Position numbers and translations under genes: made by a program. From contig JAQTXW010000022.1 in NCBI GenBank assembly GCA_028688575.1, forward strand, positions 1 through 35,797: a DNA stretch of 35,797 nucleotides. Reading direction: 5' to 3'. The stretch comes from Methylotenera sp. (GTDB lineage: Bacteria > Pseudomonadota > Gammaproteobacteria > Burkholderiales > Methylophilaceae). Under the pieces are notes generated by a model that worked only from the letters and a program-made list of their open reading frames with translations, made no database searches and was not told the origin of the DNA. Of this stretch, positions 17,195 to 25,873 are shown in pieces; position 1 is the first letter of the stretch; each line of letters begins with the position of its first letter.

Positions 17195-18397
17195 ATGAAA
17201 ATATTATTTATCTCGGATGTTTACTTTCCACGCGTCAATGGGGTTTCCACTTCAATCCGTACATTTGTAGAGCAAATGCAATTGCACGGGCATGAAGTAC
17301 ATTTAATTGCGCCTGATTACGGTGAATTAACGCGAGATGAAGTTTGGATTAAACGTATTCCCGCACGTGAAATCTATTTTGACCCTGAGGATAGGCTCAT
17401 GAAGTACGGTGAAGTTATACGCATGCTTCCCGAACTGCGACAACAGCAATATGAGGTGGTGCATGTACACACGCCGTTTGTAGCGCATTATCTAGGCCTT
17501 AAACTGGCGCGAGCACTTGGTGTGCCATGTGTAGAAACCTATCACACATTTTTTGAGGATTATTTACACCATTATTTGCCTTGGATTCCTCGGCCTGTTG
17601 CACGAGGCGTGGCAAAAATGATATCCAAACGGCAGTGCAATGCTGTAGATGCGGTAGTCGCACCTTCGCAACCCATGCTGGATGTATTGCGTGCCTATGG
17701 TGTGAATGTTGCCGCAGAGGTAATTCCTACAGGGTTGCAGAGCAATAGTTTTAAAGCGGTCGATGGTACGGCGTTTAGAGCTTTGTATGGGATTGCACTT
17801 GATCGTCCTATGCTTTTGTACGTAGGGCGTGTAGCATATGAGAAAAACATCGATTTTTTGTTAAACATGCTTAAAGCGCTCATCGCGCAGCAGCCCGATG
17901 TGTTGTTGGTGATTGCAGGCCAAGGCCCGGCAGAGACGCATTTGCACAAATTGGTGATTCAGTTGGGGATTGAAGATCATGTTAAATTCATTGGTTATCT
18001 AGACCGTAATACTGAACTTAATGCCTGCTACCAAGCGGCAGATGTGTTTGTGTTTTCTTCAAAAAGTGAAACGCAAGGTTTGGTTTTACTCGAAGCCATG
18101 GCGCAGGGAACACCAGTAGTGGCTATCGCAGAGTTAGGCACGGCTTCTATTTTAGTGGAAGGCGAGGGGGCTTTGATTGCGCCTGATGACATTGGTCAGT
18201 TTGCAGACAAAGTGAACAGCTTGCTGATTAATCCTGAAGAAAGATTTGAGTTGGGATTTAAAGCAAAGCGCTATGTGCTGGAAAAGTGGACTGCACAATT
18301 GCAAGCTGAACGTCTGCTTAACTTTTATCGGCAGGTAGTAACTGAAAAAGCTTTGTACGGCGATACGGGGGTCGCATTAGCAAAAATTAATGGTTGA
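17195..18397 (+). CDS. GT4 glycosyltransferase, diacylglycerol glucosyltransferase-like
   Basis: GT-B retaining glycosyltransferase of 400 aa, likely peripheral on the inner membrane. The N-terminal acceptor domain starts MKILFISDVYFPRVNGVSTS, the Gly loop of lipid glycosyltransferases. It contains TYHTFFEDYLHHY (115-127), close to the TYHTxYEDYxHY motif I associate with 1,2-diacylglycerol 3-alpha-glucosyltransferases (alMGS/LafA type). The C-terminal donor domain has GRVAYEKNID (211-220) and an EX7E motif (Glu292-Glu300 in ETQGLVLLE). AGAGG at about 17182 sets the start. With a Pho-box promoter and a divergent phospholipase C, a role in replacing phospholipid by glucolipid during Pi starvation is inferred. 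A PimB-like mannosyltransferase is the main alternative. Confidence 0.8.
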   Translation: MKILFISDVYFPRVNGVSTSIRTFVEQMQLHGHEVHLIAPDYGELTRDEVWIKRIPAREIYFDPEDRLMKYGEVIRMLPELRQQQYEVVHVHTPFVAHYLGLKLARALGVPCVETYHTFFEDYLHHYLPWIPRPVARGVAKMISKRQCNAVDAVVAPSQPMLDVLRAYGVNVAAEVIPTGLQSNSFKAVDGTAFRALYGIALDRPMLLYVGRVAYEKNIDFLLNMLKALIAQQPDVLLVIAGQGPAETHLHKLVIQLGIEDHVKFIGYLDRNTELNACYQAADVFVFSSKSETQGLVLLEAMAQGTPVVAIAELGTASILVEGEGALIAPDDIGQFADKVNSLLINPEERFELGFKAKRYVLEKWTAQLQAERLLNFYRQVVTEKALYGDTGVALAKING

Positions 18398-18424
18398 TAC
18401 ATTTGCCATGGTAAATTAAAGATT

Positions 18425-18452
18425 AAAAAGCCAGCATGACTGCTGGCTTTTT
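18425..18452. terminator. Bidirectional terminator between the glycosyltransferase and pstB
   Basis: A perfect 12-bp stem (AAAAAGCCAGCA at 18425-18436 with its complement at 18441-18452), a 4-nt loop and U-rich tails in both directions. It serves both convergent transcripts. Confidence 0.9.
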
Positions 18453-18496
18453 AATTGAGCTGGTTAGTCAAGATTTACTAAGTCAAACGCACCTGG

Positions 18497-19276
18497 TTAG
18501 CCAAATTTACCTGTAATGTAATCTTCTGTTTCCTTGCGTTCTGGACGGGTGAAGATTTTATCTGTTTCGCCGTGTTCAATCAGCTCCCCAAGGTACATGT
18601 AGGCTGTGTAATCAGATACGCGTGCTGCCTGCTGCATGTTGTGGGTCACCACCAGTATGGTGAGCCTTTCACGTAGCTCACTCATCAGCTCTTCAATATT
18701 CGCCGTAGCAATAGGGTCAAGCGCTGAAGTTGGCTCATCAAACAGCATAATTTCAGGGTCGGTGGCCAGTGCGCGTGCAATACATAAGCGCTGTTGTTGG
18801 CCACCAGATAGATTAAATGCTAAATCCTGCAGGCGATCTTTAACTTCATTCCAGATAGCAGCGCCTTTTAACGCTTCTTCAACTTTTTCGTCAATGACAC
18901 GTTTGTTTTTCTCACCACGTACACGCAAACCATAGGCCACATTTTCATAGATGGATTTTGGAAATGGGTTGGGTTTTTGAAACACCATGCTGATGCGCAT
19001 GCGTACTTCAATCGGGTCTACTTCTTTTTCCAGAATGTTGGTATTGTCTGGATGCATGACAATCTGACCCTCATATTTGTTGCCAGGGTATAAATCATGC
19101 ATGCGGTTAAAGCAGCGCAAGAATGTAGACTTGCCACAGCCAGAGGGGCCAATAAGCGCGGTGATTTTGTTTTCATACAAAGGCATGGAAACATTTTTTA
19201 CCGCATGGTTGCCGCCATTATAAAAAAAGTTAAGGTTGCGCGCTTCAGCTTTGATTGAACTGGTTGCTTTAATCAT
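18497..19276 (-). CDS. pstB: Phosphate ABC transporter ATP-binding protein PstB
   Basis: ATPase of the high-affinity PstSCAB phosphate importer, on the cytosolic face of PstA/PstC. Walker A is GPSGCGKST (43-51), the Q-loop region is [21 protein letters not shown], the ABC signature is LSGGQQQR (156-163), Walker B is IMLFDE (176-181), followed by the H-loop [23 protein letters not shown]. Length (259 aa) is normal. It is last in the pstS-C-A-B order, and no phoU follows; the glycosyltransferase gene lies convergently beyond a terminator. Confidence 0.97.
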   Translation of the reverse strand: MIKATSSIKAEARNLNFFYNGGNHAVKNVSMPLYENKITALIGPSGCGKSTFLRCFNRMHDLYPGNKYEGQIVMHPDNTNILEKEVDPIEVRMRISMVFQKPNPFPKSIYENVAYGLRVRGEKNKRVIDEKVEEALKGAAIWNEVKDRLQDLAFNLSGGQQQRLCIARALATDPEIMLFDEPTSALDPIATANIEELMSELRERLTILVVTHNMQQAARVSDYTAYMYLGELIEHGETDKIFTRPERKETEDYITGKFG

Positions 19277-19322
19277 GAAAATTAGATTCCTGTTGATAAT
19301 TATTCAGTTATTTGATGGTTGA

Positions 19323-20270
19323 TTACCATTTAATGTTTTTGCGCATTTTGTAGCGCATGCGGATGGCAAACCCGTTCATCACCAGTGTGACCAAGATAAT
19401 AATGACTCCAGCGGCGGCTGCATTTACATGAAATGCCTCACTTGGCCTGGATAGCCAGCTAAACATCTGGATCGGTAACACCGTAAAACCAGAGGATAGC
19501 CATTCAAAGTTTAAAAATGGCGCAGTAGTGGTAATGGGTGATGGGGGTAAAAATGCAATAAAGGTCAGTGCGCCAATGGTGATAATAGGCGCTGTTTCAC
19601 CAATAGCGCGCGCCATGCCGATAATCACACCCGTGAGTATGCCGCCAAATGAATATTTAATCACATGGTCATACACCACCTGCCATTTGGTGGCGCCTAC
19701 TGCATAGGCGGCCTCTCTAATCGCAACAGGGATGCTGCGTATAGATTCACGGGTTGCCACAATCACCACAGGCATAATGAGTAGGCCCAAGGTGAGGCCA
19801 GCGGTTAAAATACTTTGGCCAAAATCCAGCATATACACAAATAAACCCAGCGCCAGTAAGCCGTAAATAATGGAGGGTACGGCGGCCAAGTTGGACACGT
19901 TGATTTCAATCAGGTCGGACAGCCAGTTTTTGGGTGCGTATTCTTCAAGGTAAATCGCTGCCATAACGCCGATAGGCACGGCAGACACAAAGGTCACCAG
20001 CATCACCAGTGTTGAGCCGACTAGTGCTGATAGCAAGCCAGCACTGGAAGCACGGCGTGACGGGAAGTCTGTGTAAAAACTGGCTGAAAATAACTTAGGA
20101 TAGCCTTGTTGAATCAAATCGATAAACAAGGTGAGCAGGGTAAGCAAACCTACCATCAGGCAAAGTAGACCAATAACCGAAAAAATATAATCATTGAACT
20201 TGTGGCGCTTAATCATCGCGCGCACTTCATCAAGATTTTTGATGGGCTTGGTGGGTGAGTGTTGTTGCAT
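19323..20270 (-). CDS. pstA: Phosphate ABC transporter permease PstA
   Basis: Inner-membrane permease of the Pst importer with six hydrophobic segments. The cytosolic coupling (EAA-like) loop is REAAYAVGATKWQVVYDHVIKYSFGGILTGVIIGMARAIGETAPI, and the membrane segment YLEEYAPKNWLSDLIEINVSNLAAVPSIIYGLLALG is typical of PstA. Its N-terminal cytosolic stretch of about 30 residues is normal. The start lies 2 bases after the pstC stop, so the two are translationally linked. Confidence 0.95.
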   Translation of the reverse strand: MQQHSPTKPIKNLDEVRAMIKRHKFNDYIFSVIGLLCLMVGLLTLLTLFIDLIQQGYPKLFSASFYTDFPSRRASSAGLLSALVGSTLVMLVTFVSAVPIGVMAAIYLEEYAPKNWLSDLIEINVSNLAAVPSIIYGLLALGLFVYMLDFGQSILTAGLTLGLLIMPVVIVATRESIRSIPVAIREAAYAVGATKWQVVYDHVIKYSFGGILTGVIIGMARAIGETAPIITIGALTFIAFLPPSPITTTAPFLNFEWLSSGFTVLPIQMFSWLSRPSEAFHVNAAAAGVIIILVTLVMNGFAIRMRYKMRKNIKW

Positions 20271-20272
20271 GA

Positions 20273-21220
20273 TTAATATCTCTCGCTATATTTCTTACGG
20301 GTGATGTGCCCAATAATATTGAGTGTCAGTGTCATTAGCATCAGTACCAGACCTGCGGCAAAAATGCTTTGGTAGCCAATGCTGCCGTGCGGCAGGTCAC
20401 CCATGGCCACTTGTACAATGTAGGCAGTGATGGTGGCTGCGGCATCCATGGGGTTAAAGCTCAGGTTTGGCTGTTGGCCAGCCGCAATGGCTACCACCAT
20501 GGTTTCACCAATTGCACGAGAAATACCAAGAATGTAAGCGGCAACAATGCCTGAAACAGCCGCTGGGGTGACGACTTTTAGTGCGGTTTGAAAGCGTGTC
20601 GCTCCCATGGCGTAAGAGCCCTCACGCATGCTCATGGGTACGGCGCGCATGGCATCTTCAGAAAGGGATGCAATGTAGGGAATAATCATGATACCAATCA
20701 CAATGCCTGAACTTAGCATGTTAAAGGTCGGCAACCCTGGGATAATGCTTTGCAAAATCGGCGTGACAAACAGCAGGGCAAAAAACCCAAACACAATAGT
20801 TGGAACACCCGCGAGCAGTTCTAAAACAGGCTTCACCGTTTCACGTGTTTTATGGCTGGCAAATTCAGAAAGATAAATGGCACTGACAGTGCCGATTGGG
20901 ATGGCAATTAACAATGCAACACCCGTTACAGTCAAAGTACCAGATACTAGCGGCAAAATGCCGTAGTGCGGATTTTCAAATAAGGGCGTCCAAACTGTAT
21001 CCGTTAAAAAGTCAACAATGGATACATGTTCAAAAAACGTATAGGACTCATAAAGTAAAATGCCGATAATGGCGGCTGTGGTCAGGACAGCAGATAACGC
21101 GGCCAGCAACAAAATAAGCTCAATCACCCGCTCTTTAAAATGGCGCGTGAAATTTTTGGATAATCGGTCACTTATTTCTAGGTTGATTGGGTTATTTAAC
21201 ACTTGATTTACCGTATTCAT
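20273..21220 (-). CDS. pstC: Phosphate ABC transporter permease PstC
   Basis: Second membrane subunit of PstSCAB. Six hydrophobic segments, IYLSEFASHKTRETVKPVLELLAGVPTIVFGFFAL, and the coupling loop REGSYAMGATRFQTALKVVTPAAVSGIVAAYILGISRAIGETMVV are characteristic. The N-terminal 35 residues are cytosolic and charged. It lies 84 bases downstream of pstS; the intervening spacer holds no obvious hairpin, so the four pst genes are probably one transcript. Confidence 0.95.
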   Translation of the reverse strand: MNTVNQVLNNPINLEISDRLSKNFTRHFKERVIELILLLAALSAVLTTAAIIGILLYESYTFFEHVSIVDFLTDTVWTPLFENPHYGILPLVSGTLTVTGVALLIAIPIGTVSAIYLSEFASHKTRETVKPVLELLAGVPTIVFGFFALLFVTPILQSIIPGLPTFNMLSSGIVIGIMIIPYIASLSEDAMRAVPMSMREGSYAMGATRFQTALKVVTPAAVSGIVAAYILGISRAIGETMVVAIAAGQQPNLSFNPMDAAATITAYIVQVAMGDLPHGSIGYQSIFAAGLVLMLMTLTLNIIGHITRKKYSERY

Positions 21221-21304
21221 GTTGTTTGCACCTGCGGATTGCAGTGTGAATAGAAAATATTATAAGGGTACTGCAAGGATGCAGATACCCTTATTTCACT
21301 ATGA

Positions 21305-22303
21305 TTATTTAATACGTGCTAATAACTCTTCAATTTTAACCCCAACTTCGGCTTTGCCGCCAAACCCTGTACCAGGTTTTAGTTCTTTCCAATGTTTGAT
21401 CACAGCTTTTTGCTCATTGGCAGGCAGAGCTACATATTTAACTTCTTCAATCAACGGTTTGCTTTGCTCTAAATAATAATTAACATAGGCCTTAACTTCT
21501 GGTTTGAATGCAGCAGCTGTTGCATTAACATAAATAAATAATGGGCGTGCTAACGGCTGATATGTGCCATCCTGAATGGTTTCTGCTGAAGGCAAGACTG
21601 CTGGCTTTCCTGATTTTTGAGTGATGGCAACAGCGGTTAATTTGTCCTGATTTTCTTCATAATAAGCATAGCCGAAATAACCTAATCCACCGATATCCCC
21701 TACAACGCCTTTCACCAGCACATTGTCATCCTCAGAGGCGGTAAAGTCGCCACGGCTTGATTTTGCTTTACCAACAATCGCTTCTGTAAAGTAGTCAAAT
21801 GTGCCTGAATCTGCGCCTGGGCCAAATAATTTAACAGGTGTATTAGGCCATGCAGGGTTGACCTGATTCCAGGTTTTTACCTTACCTTGTGCTGCTGGCT
21901 CCCATAGTTTTTTAAGCTCGGCCGCAGTCATTTTTTTAGCAAACTCATTTTTAGGATTAATCACAACTGTGATTGCATCGTAGGCGATAGGCAACTCAAT
22001 GAATTGCACACCAGCTTCTTTACATGCGTCGATTTCTTTTTGCAGAATCGGACGTGACGCATTTTGCACATCGGTTTCACCACGGCAGAATTTTTTAAAA
22101 CCGCCGCCAGTGCCAGAAATACCTACAGTCACTTTGGTTTTGGTTGCTTTTTGAAACTCTTCTGCAACGGCTTCTGTGATCGGGTAAACCGTACTTGAGC
22201 CGTCAATTTTGATAATTTTTTCTGCGGCTAGCACGGTGTTGGTTGAAAATGTTGCGGCGATTAAAGTGCTGATACTTAAAGATTTAGCCAGTACGGTCTT
22301 CAT
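21305..22303 (-). CDS. pstS: Phosphate-binding periplasmic protein PstS
   Basis: Periplasmic receptor of the high-affinity phosphate importer. From this ATG the signal peptide is MKTVLAKSLSISTLIAATFS plus TNTVLA, and the mature protein starts AEKIIKIDGSSTVYPITEAVAE. The phosphate-binding motifs are IDGSSTVYP, GISGTGGGFKKFCRGE (containing the SGTGGG loop) and FGPGADSGTFDYFTEA. GGAG at 22310-22313 lies six bases before ATG 22303, so that start is preferred over in-frame ATGs at 22306 and 22315. A Pho-box promoter lies 44-77 bases upstream. Confidence 0.96.
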   Translation of the reverse strand: MKTVLAKSLSISTLIAATFSTNTVLAAEKIIKIDGSSTVYPITEAVAEEFQKATKTKVTVGISGTGGGFKKFCRGETDVQNASRPILQKEIDACKEAGVQFIELPIAYDAITVVINPKNEFAKKMTAAELKKLWEPAAQGKVKTWNQVNPAWPNTPVKLFGPGADSGTFDYFTEAIVGKAKSSRGDFTASEDDNVLVKGVVGDIGGLGYFGYAYYEENQDKLTAVAITQKSGKPAVLPSAETIQDGTYQPLARPLFIYVNATAAAFKPEVKAYVNYYLEQSKPLIEEVKYVALPANEQKAVIKHWKELKPGTGFGGKAEVGVKIEELLARIK

Positions 22304-22346
22304 CATGATCTCCATTTGAGTTAGGTTTAGTTTTTAACTGGTATGA

Positions 22347-22380
22347 ATTTTAGTGATGAAATATGACAGTTTGATGACAA
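22347..22380 (-). promoter_or_regulatory. Pho box and -10 of pstS
   Basis: On the minus strand, TTGTCAT (22380-22374) and CTGTCAT (22369-22363) are 11 bp apart with 4-bp AT-rich spacers, almost exactly the PhoB consensus. Six bases later comes TAAAAT (22352-22347) as -10, the usual arrangement where PhoB replaces the -35. The leader would be about 37 nt. Confidence 0.88.
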
Positions 22381-22397
22381 ATATTAATTTGATAAAA

Positions 22398-22417
22398 AAG
22401 GTCTCCGTAGAGACCTT
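22398..22417 (-). terminator. Intrinsic terminator of the DUF47-pit operon
   Basis: AAGGTCTC (22398-22405) pairs with GAGACCTT (22410-22417) around a 4-nt loop; on the minus strand the stem is followed by a T-run. It lies just 30 bases beyond the pit stop and just upstream of the pstS Pho box. Confidence 0.88.
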
Positions 22418-22446
22418 GATTTGATTGCGAGCAGAGCGTAGTTTTG

Positions 22447-23448
22447 TTATAGAAAAGTTTTGCCAAAGTGGTAGGAGATGGCAGCGATTAAGCCCGCGCA
22501 AGGGATGGTGAGTACCCAGGCCCATACAATGCGTGAAGCTAAACCCCAGCGGACAGCAGAGGCGCGACGAGACACTCCAATGCCGACAATTGCCCCAGTG
22601 ATGGTGTGTGTGGTAGACACAGGAATACCTAAGGATGTGGCTAAGAATAACGCAATGGAGCCAGAAGTCTGCGCACAGAATGCACCTGTGGGGCGTACTT
22701 TGGTGATGCCCATGCCCATGGTGCGTACAATGCGCCAGCCACCAAAAAGTGTGCCTGCGGCCATGGCTACATGGCATGAAATAACAACCCAGAATGGCAC
22801 GCCAAAGTCACCTTCTAAAAAGCCGTTGGCAAACAAAAGCACAGTGATAATGCCCATGGTTTTTTGGGCGTCGTTTGCACCATGCCCCAAGCTAAAGAGT
22901 GATGATGAAATAAATTGTAATTTATTAAAGCGATTTTCGGTTTTATAAGGGGCGGATTTTTCAAACAACCATAAAACAAGCACGGACATAAGCAGCGCTA
23001 ACACCATGCCAAACAATGGTGAAAGTACAATGCCTAGTGCAGCAGTCATGAGTTTGCTGCCGAGTATAATGCCTTGGGTGCCAGCATGTGCAACTCCTGC
23101 ACCTAGCAAGCCACCAATGAGTGCGTGTGAAGATGAAGAAGGAATACCAAACCACCATGTAATCACGTTCCATGCGATAGCGCCGCACAGTGCGCCAAAT
23201 ATCACGGCATTATTGATGATGTTGGGGTCTATAATACCTTTGCCGATGGTGTCGGCTACATGTAAACCAAAAAATGCGAACGCGATAAAGTTAAAAAATG
23301 CTGCCCATATCACCGCGGCTTGTGGCGTAAGTAAGCGGGTTGAAACCATCAGTGCGATGGAGTTAGCTGCATCGTGAAAGCCATTCATGAAATCGAACAT
23401 CAAGGCTACCACAATCAGCAACCCCATAATCAGAATTGCGTGTTCCAT
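22447..23448 (-). CDS. pit: Pit-family inorganic phosphate transporter
   Basis: Low-affinity, ion-coupled phosphate permease of the PiT/PHO4 family (333 aa, about ten membrane segments). The two inverted family signatures are visible: FMNGFHDAANSIALMVSTR near residues 24-42, and SLGHGANDAQKTMGIITVLL near 186-205. GIPSSSSHALIGGLLGAG and SLGIPVSTTHTITGAIVGIG are the matching S/T-H motifs. It lies 9 bases after the DUF47 gene, its usual partner. It shows no Pho box of its own and so probably gives constitutive uptake beside the inducible Pst system. Confidence 0.93.
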   Translation of the reverse strand: MEHAILIMGLLIVVALMFDFMNGFHDAANSIALMVSTRLLTPQAAVIWAAFFNFIAFAFFGLHVADTIGKGIIDPNIINNAVIFGALCGAIAWNVITWWFGIPSSSSHALIGGLLGAGVAHAGTQGIILGSKLMTAALGIVLSPLFGMVLALLMSVLVLWLFEKSAPYKTENRFNKLQFISSSLFSLGHGANDAQKTMGIITVLLFANGFLEGDFGVPFWVVISCHVAMAAGTLFGGWRIVRTMGMGITKVRPTGAFCAQTSGSIALFLATSLGIPVSTTHTITGAIVGIGVSRRASAVRWGLASRIVWAWVLTIPCAGLIAAISYHFGKTFL

Positions 23449-23457
23449 GTTGGCCCC

Positions 23458-24114
23458 TTAAATGCGCTCTAGCACTACACCGTGAATTACATCTGAGACA
23501 TCCTGGCAGCTATCAATCGCTTCTTCAAAAATATCGTAGAGTTCTTTTGAGCGGATGATGGTGCGTGCATCGGATTCTTCATTAAACAAACGATACATGC
23601 CTGCGCGCATCACGTGGTCACCTTCACCTTCGATGAGGTTGATTTCTTCGCAGGTGCTTAAAATACGTTCAGAGTTTTTCATGTCGGATAGCATATGCAC
23701 CGTGTCACGCACTTTTTCTGAGGCACGCAGCAGGATTTGCGCAAGTGCGACCATTTCAGGCGTGAAGCTGCTATGGCCATATATTTTTGCGCTTTGCGGA
23801 ATGTCTTCCATGTAGTCGATGATGTCATCCAATGCCATGGCTAATTCGCGGATTTCACGTCTGTCAAACGGGGTGATAAAGGTTTTATGCAGAGACAGCA
23901 GAATTTCTTTGGTGTAGCTATCAGCTTCAGATTCAATTTTTCTGATTTCAGCAAAATGTGCTTCAAATTTTTCTGGCTCTTTGACTGCGGTCAGCATTGC
24001 CAGCACTTTTGAACCACGCACTGCACAGTCCGCAAGCTTGTTGAACAACTCGAAGTAATTATCGTTACGTGGTGTTATAGCCGCCATTAACCGACCTAAA
24101 GTAGCATTTGCCAT
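23458..24114 (-). CDS. DUF47/PhoU-like accessory protein of Pit transporter
   Basis: Cytosolic all-helical protein related to PhoU, usually encoded directly upstream of pit and thought to regulate that transporter. Family features are FELFNKLADCAVRGSKVLAML, the acidic metal-binding helix pairs EIRKIESEADSYTKEILLSLHKTFITPFDRREIRELAMALDDIIDYMED, and INLIEGEGDHVMRAGMYRLF. ATG 24114 is preferred because GGGAG ends nine bases before it; ATG 24123 would abut the ribosome site directly. Length (218 aa) is normal. It forms a two-gene operon with pit. Confidence 0.9.
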   Translation of the reverse strand: MANATLGRLMAAITPRNDNYFELFNKLADCAVRGSKVLAMLTAVKEPEKFEAHFAEIRKIESEADSYTKEILLSLHKTFITPFDRREIRELAMALDDIIDYMEDIPQSAKIYGHSSFTPEMVALAQILLRASEKVRDTVHMLSDMKNSERILSTCEEINLIEGEGDHVMRAGMYRLFNEESDARTIIRSKELYDIFEEAIDSCQDVSDVIHGVVLERI

Positions 24115-24295
24115 TGTTCTCATCTCCCAGAATATTACATTTTTATTACAATTTTATGAATGTGCGTAGTTTAACCGCCTATGCATAAATCTGCGAGTAT
24201 TTATCGCAGATAATTCTGTGTTTCTATCTACTTTTTGACCTGGATTAAACTTAATGCAGCTAGAATTAGCAATGAATTGGAATGGGAGAGTAAAA

Positions 24296-24709
24296 ATGAG
24301 TGACGTCACGATTTATCACAACCCCGCCTGTGGCACATCACGCAATGTGCTGGCGATGATCAGAGCGAGCGGTGTTGAGCCTGATGTGATTGAATACCTT
24401 AAAACGCCGCCTAACCGAACTCAGTTGGAGCAGTTGTTATTGGCAATGGGAATCTCTGCACGAGAATTATTGCGTGAAAAAGGCACGCCCTATGCTGAAT
24501 TGGGTTTGGACGAAAAGTGCTTGTCGGAAGAGGTGTTAATTGAGGCGATGTTGCAGCATCCGATTCTTATTAACAGACCAATTGTGGTGACGCCTCTCGG
24601 TGTGAAATTATGCCGTCCATCAGAGCTGGTGCTGAGTATTTTACAAAATCCGCTCATGGGTACTTTTACAAAAGAGGATGGTGAAGTGGTCAATGGCTTG
24701 CCTAGGTGA
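24296..24709 (+). CDS. arsC: Arsenate reductase, glutaredoxin-dependent type
   Basis: Reduces arsenate to arsenite with glutathione/glutaredoxin in the cytosol. The N-terminus from this ATG, SDVTIYHNPACGTSRNVL, carries the catalytic Cys12; LKTPPNRTQLEQLLLAMG, RPIVVTPLGVKLCRPSE and its Arg residues match the ArsC family. GGGAG ends eight bases before ATG 24296, so the in-frame ATG at 24254 is unlikely. No arsR, arsB or acr3 lies nearby. Arsenate enters through Pst and Pit, so its place beside those genes may be meaningful. Confidence 0.93.
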   Translation: MSDVTIYHNPACGTSRNVLAMIRASGVEPDVIEYLKTPPNRTQLEQLLLAMGISARELLREKGTPYAELGLDEKCLSEEVLIEAMLQHPILINRPIVVTPLGVKLCRPSELVLSILQNPLMGTFTKEDGEVVNGLPR

Positions 24710-24768
24710 GGCTGTTTGCTAGATGATGTATAATGCTGGGTTTAGTCATTTTTAAGTGTAATTTTGTC

Positions 24769-25873
24769 ATGGAAGCAGAACAACTTAATCTTATTGCTCA
24801 TCGATTAAACGATTTGGCAGAGCGTAACTTGGCACTTCGGGGGTATCTTTGACTTTGAAACAAAAAGTCAGCGCTTGGCAGAGGTGAATGGCTTGCTGGA
24901 AGACCCTAAAGTTTGGGACGATAACGCAAAAAGCCAGAAGCTGGGCAAAGAAAAACGTGAGCTTGAGCTTACCGTCAATACACTCACTAGCGTGCAGGCA
25001 GGACTTAAGGATACGCAAGAGCTGTTTGAAATGGCGCGTGAAGAAAATGACGATGATACTTTAGCCAGTGTCGAGCAAGACTCGCTTTTCATCGAAAAGC
25101 AAATCGCAGACATGGAATTTAAACGCATGTTCTCGGGTGAGTTGGATAGTGCGAACTGTTTCGTGGAGTTCCAGTCAGGCAGCGGTGGTACTGAGGCACA
25201 GGACTGGGCGGCGATGTTGCTGCGTATGTATTTGCGTTATTGTGAGCGTAAAGGCTTTAAAGTAGAAGTGCTGGAAGAATCTGACGGTGATGTGGCGGGC
25301 ATTAAAGGCGCATCGCTCAAGGTGACGGGCGATTATGCTTACGGCACTTTGCGCACTGAAAATGGCGTTCATCGCTTGGTGCGTAAATCGCCGTTTGACA
25401 GTAACGCCAAACGCCACACCAGTTTTGCCAGTGTGCAGATATTCCCAGAAGTAGATGATTCGATCCAGATTGAAATCAACCCTGCAGATTTGCGCGTTGA
25501 CACTTATCGCGCCAGCGGTGCGGGTGGACAGCATATTAATAAAACTGATTCGGCCGTGCGAATTACGCACATTCCTACCAACACAGTAGTGCAGTGCCAG
25601 AATGACCGTTCACAACATCGCAATCGTGAAGAAGCGATGAATATGCTAAAAGGCGCGCTATATAATCTTGAATTAAATAAGCGCAATCAGGAAAAGCAAG
25701 CTTTGGAAGATGCTAAAACTGATATAGGCTGGGGGCACCAAATTCGCAGTTATGTGCTAGACCAGGGCCGCATTAAGGATTTGCGTACAGGTGTTGAGAT
25801 AGGCAATACGCAAGGCGTGCTAGATGGCGACCTTGACCCGTTTATTACAGAGAGTTTGAAGCAGGGCGTTTGA
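24769..25873 (+). CDS. prfB: Peptide chain release factor 2, with programmed frameshift
   Basis: Recognises UAA and UGA stop codons and triggers peptide release. A first frame of 27 codons starts at ATG 24769 ([20 protein letters not shown]...) and meets TGA at 24850. Translation continues in the +1 frame from 24851 ([14 protein letters not shown]), giving about 367 residues. The second frame has the SPF tripeptide (RKSPFDS) that reads UGA/UAA and the catalytic GGQ in [18 protein letters not shown]. In many proteobacteria lysS follows directly; here about 6.9 kb intervenes. The TGA stop at 25871-25873 abuts an inverted-repeat element. Confidence 0.96.
24839..24852 (+). promoter_or_regulatory. 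prfB programmed +1 frameshift site
   Basis: An internal Shine-Dalgarno-like GGGGG (24839-24843), a 3-nt spacer TAT, the slippery CTT (24847-24849) and the in-frame TGA (24850-24852) followed by C reproduce the classic RF2 autoregulatory site. Low RF2 lets the ribosome slip to the +1 frame. Confidence 0.96.

Noticed and set aside
22334-22777. A 147-codon minus-strand frame overlapping pit and the pstS leader
   Set aside because: It runs through the pit gene in another frame, across the pit terminator and the pstS Pho box, and its His/Cys/Trp-rich composition is typical of a shadow frame.
22478-22948. A 156-codon plus-strand frame antisense to pit
   Set aside because: Pure complement of conserved transporter sequence; no start signal.
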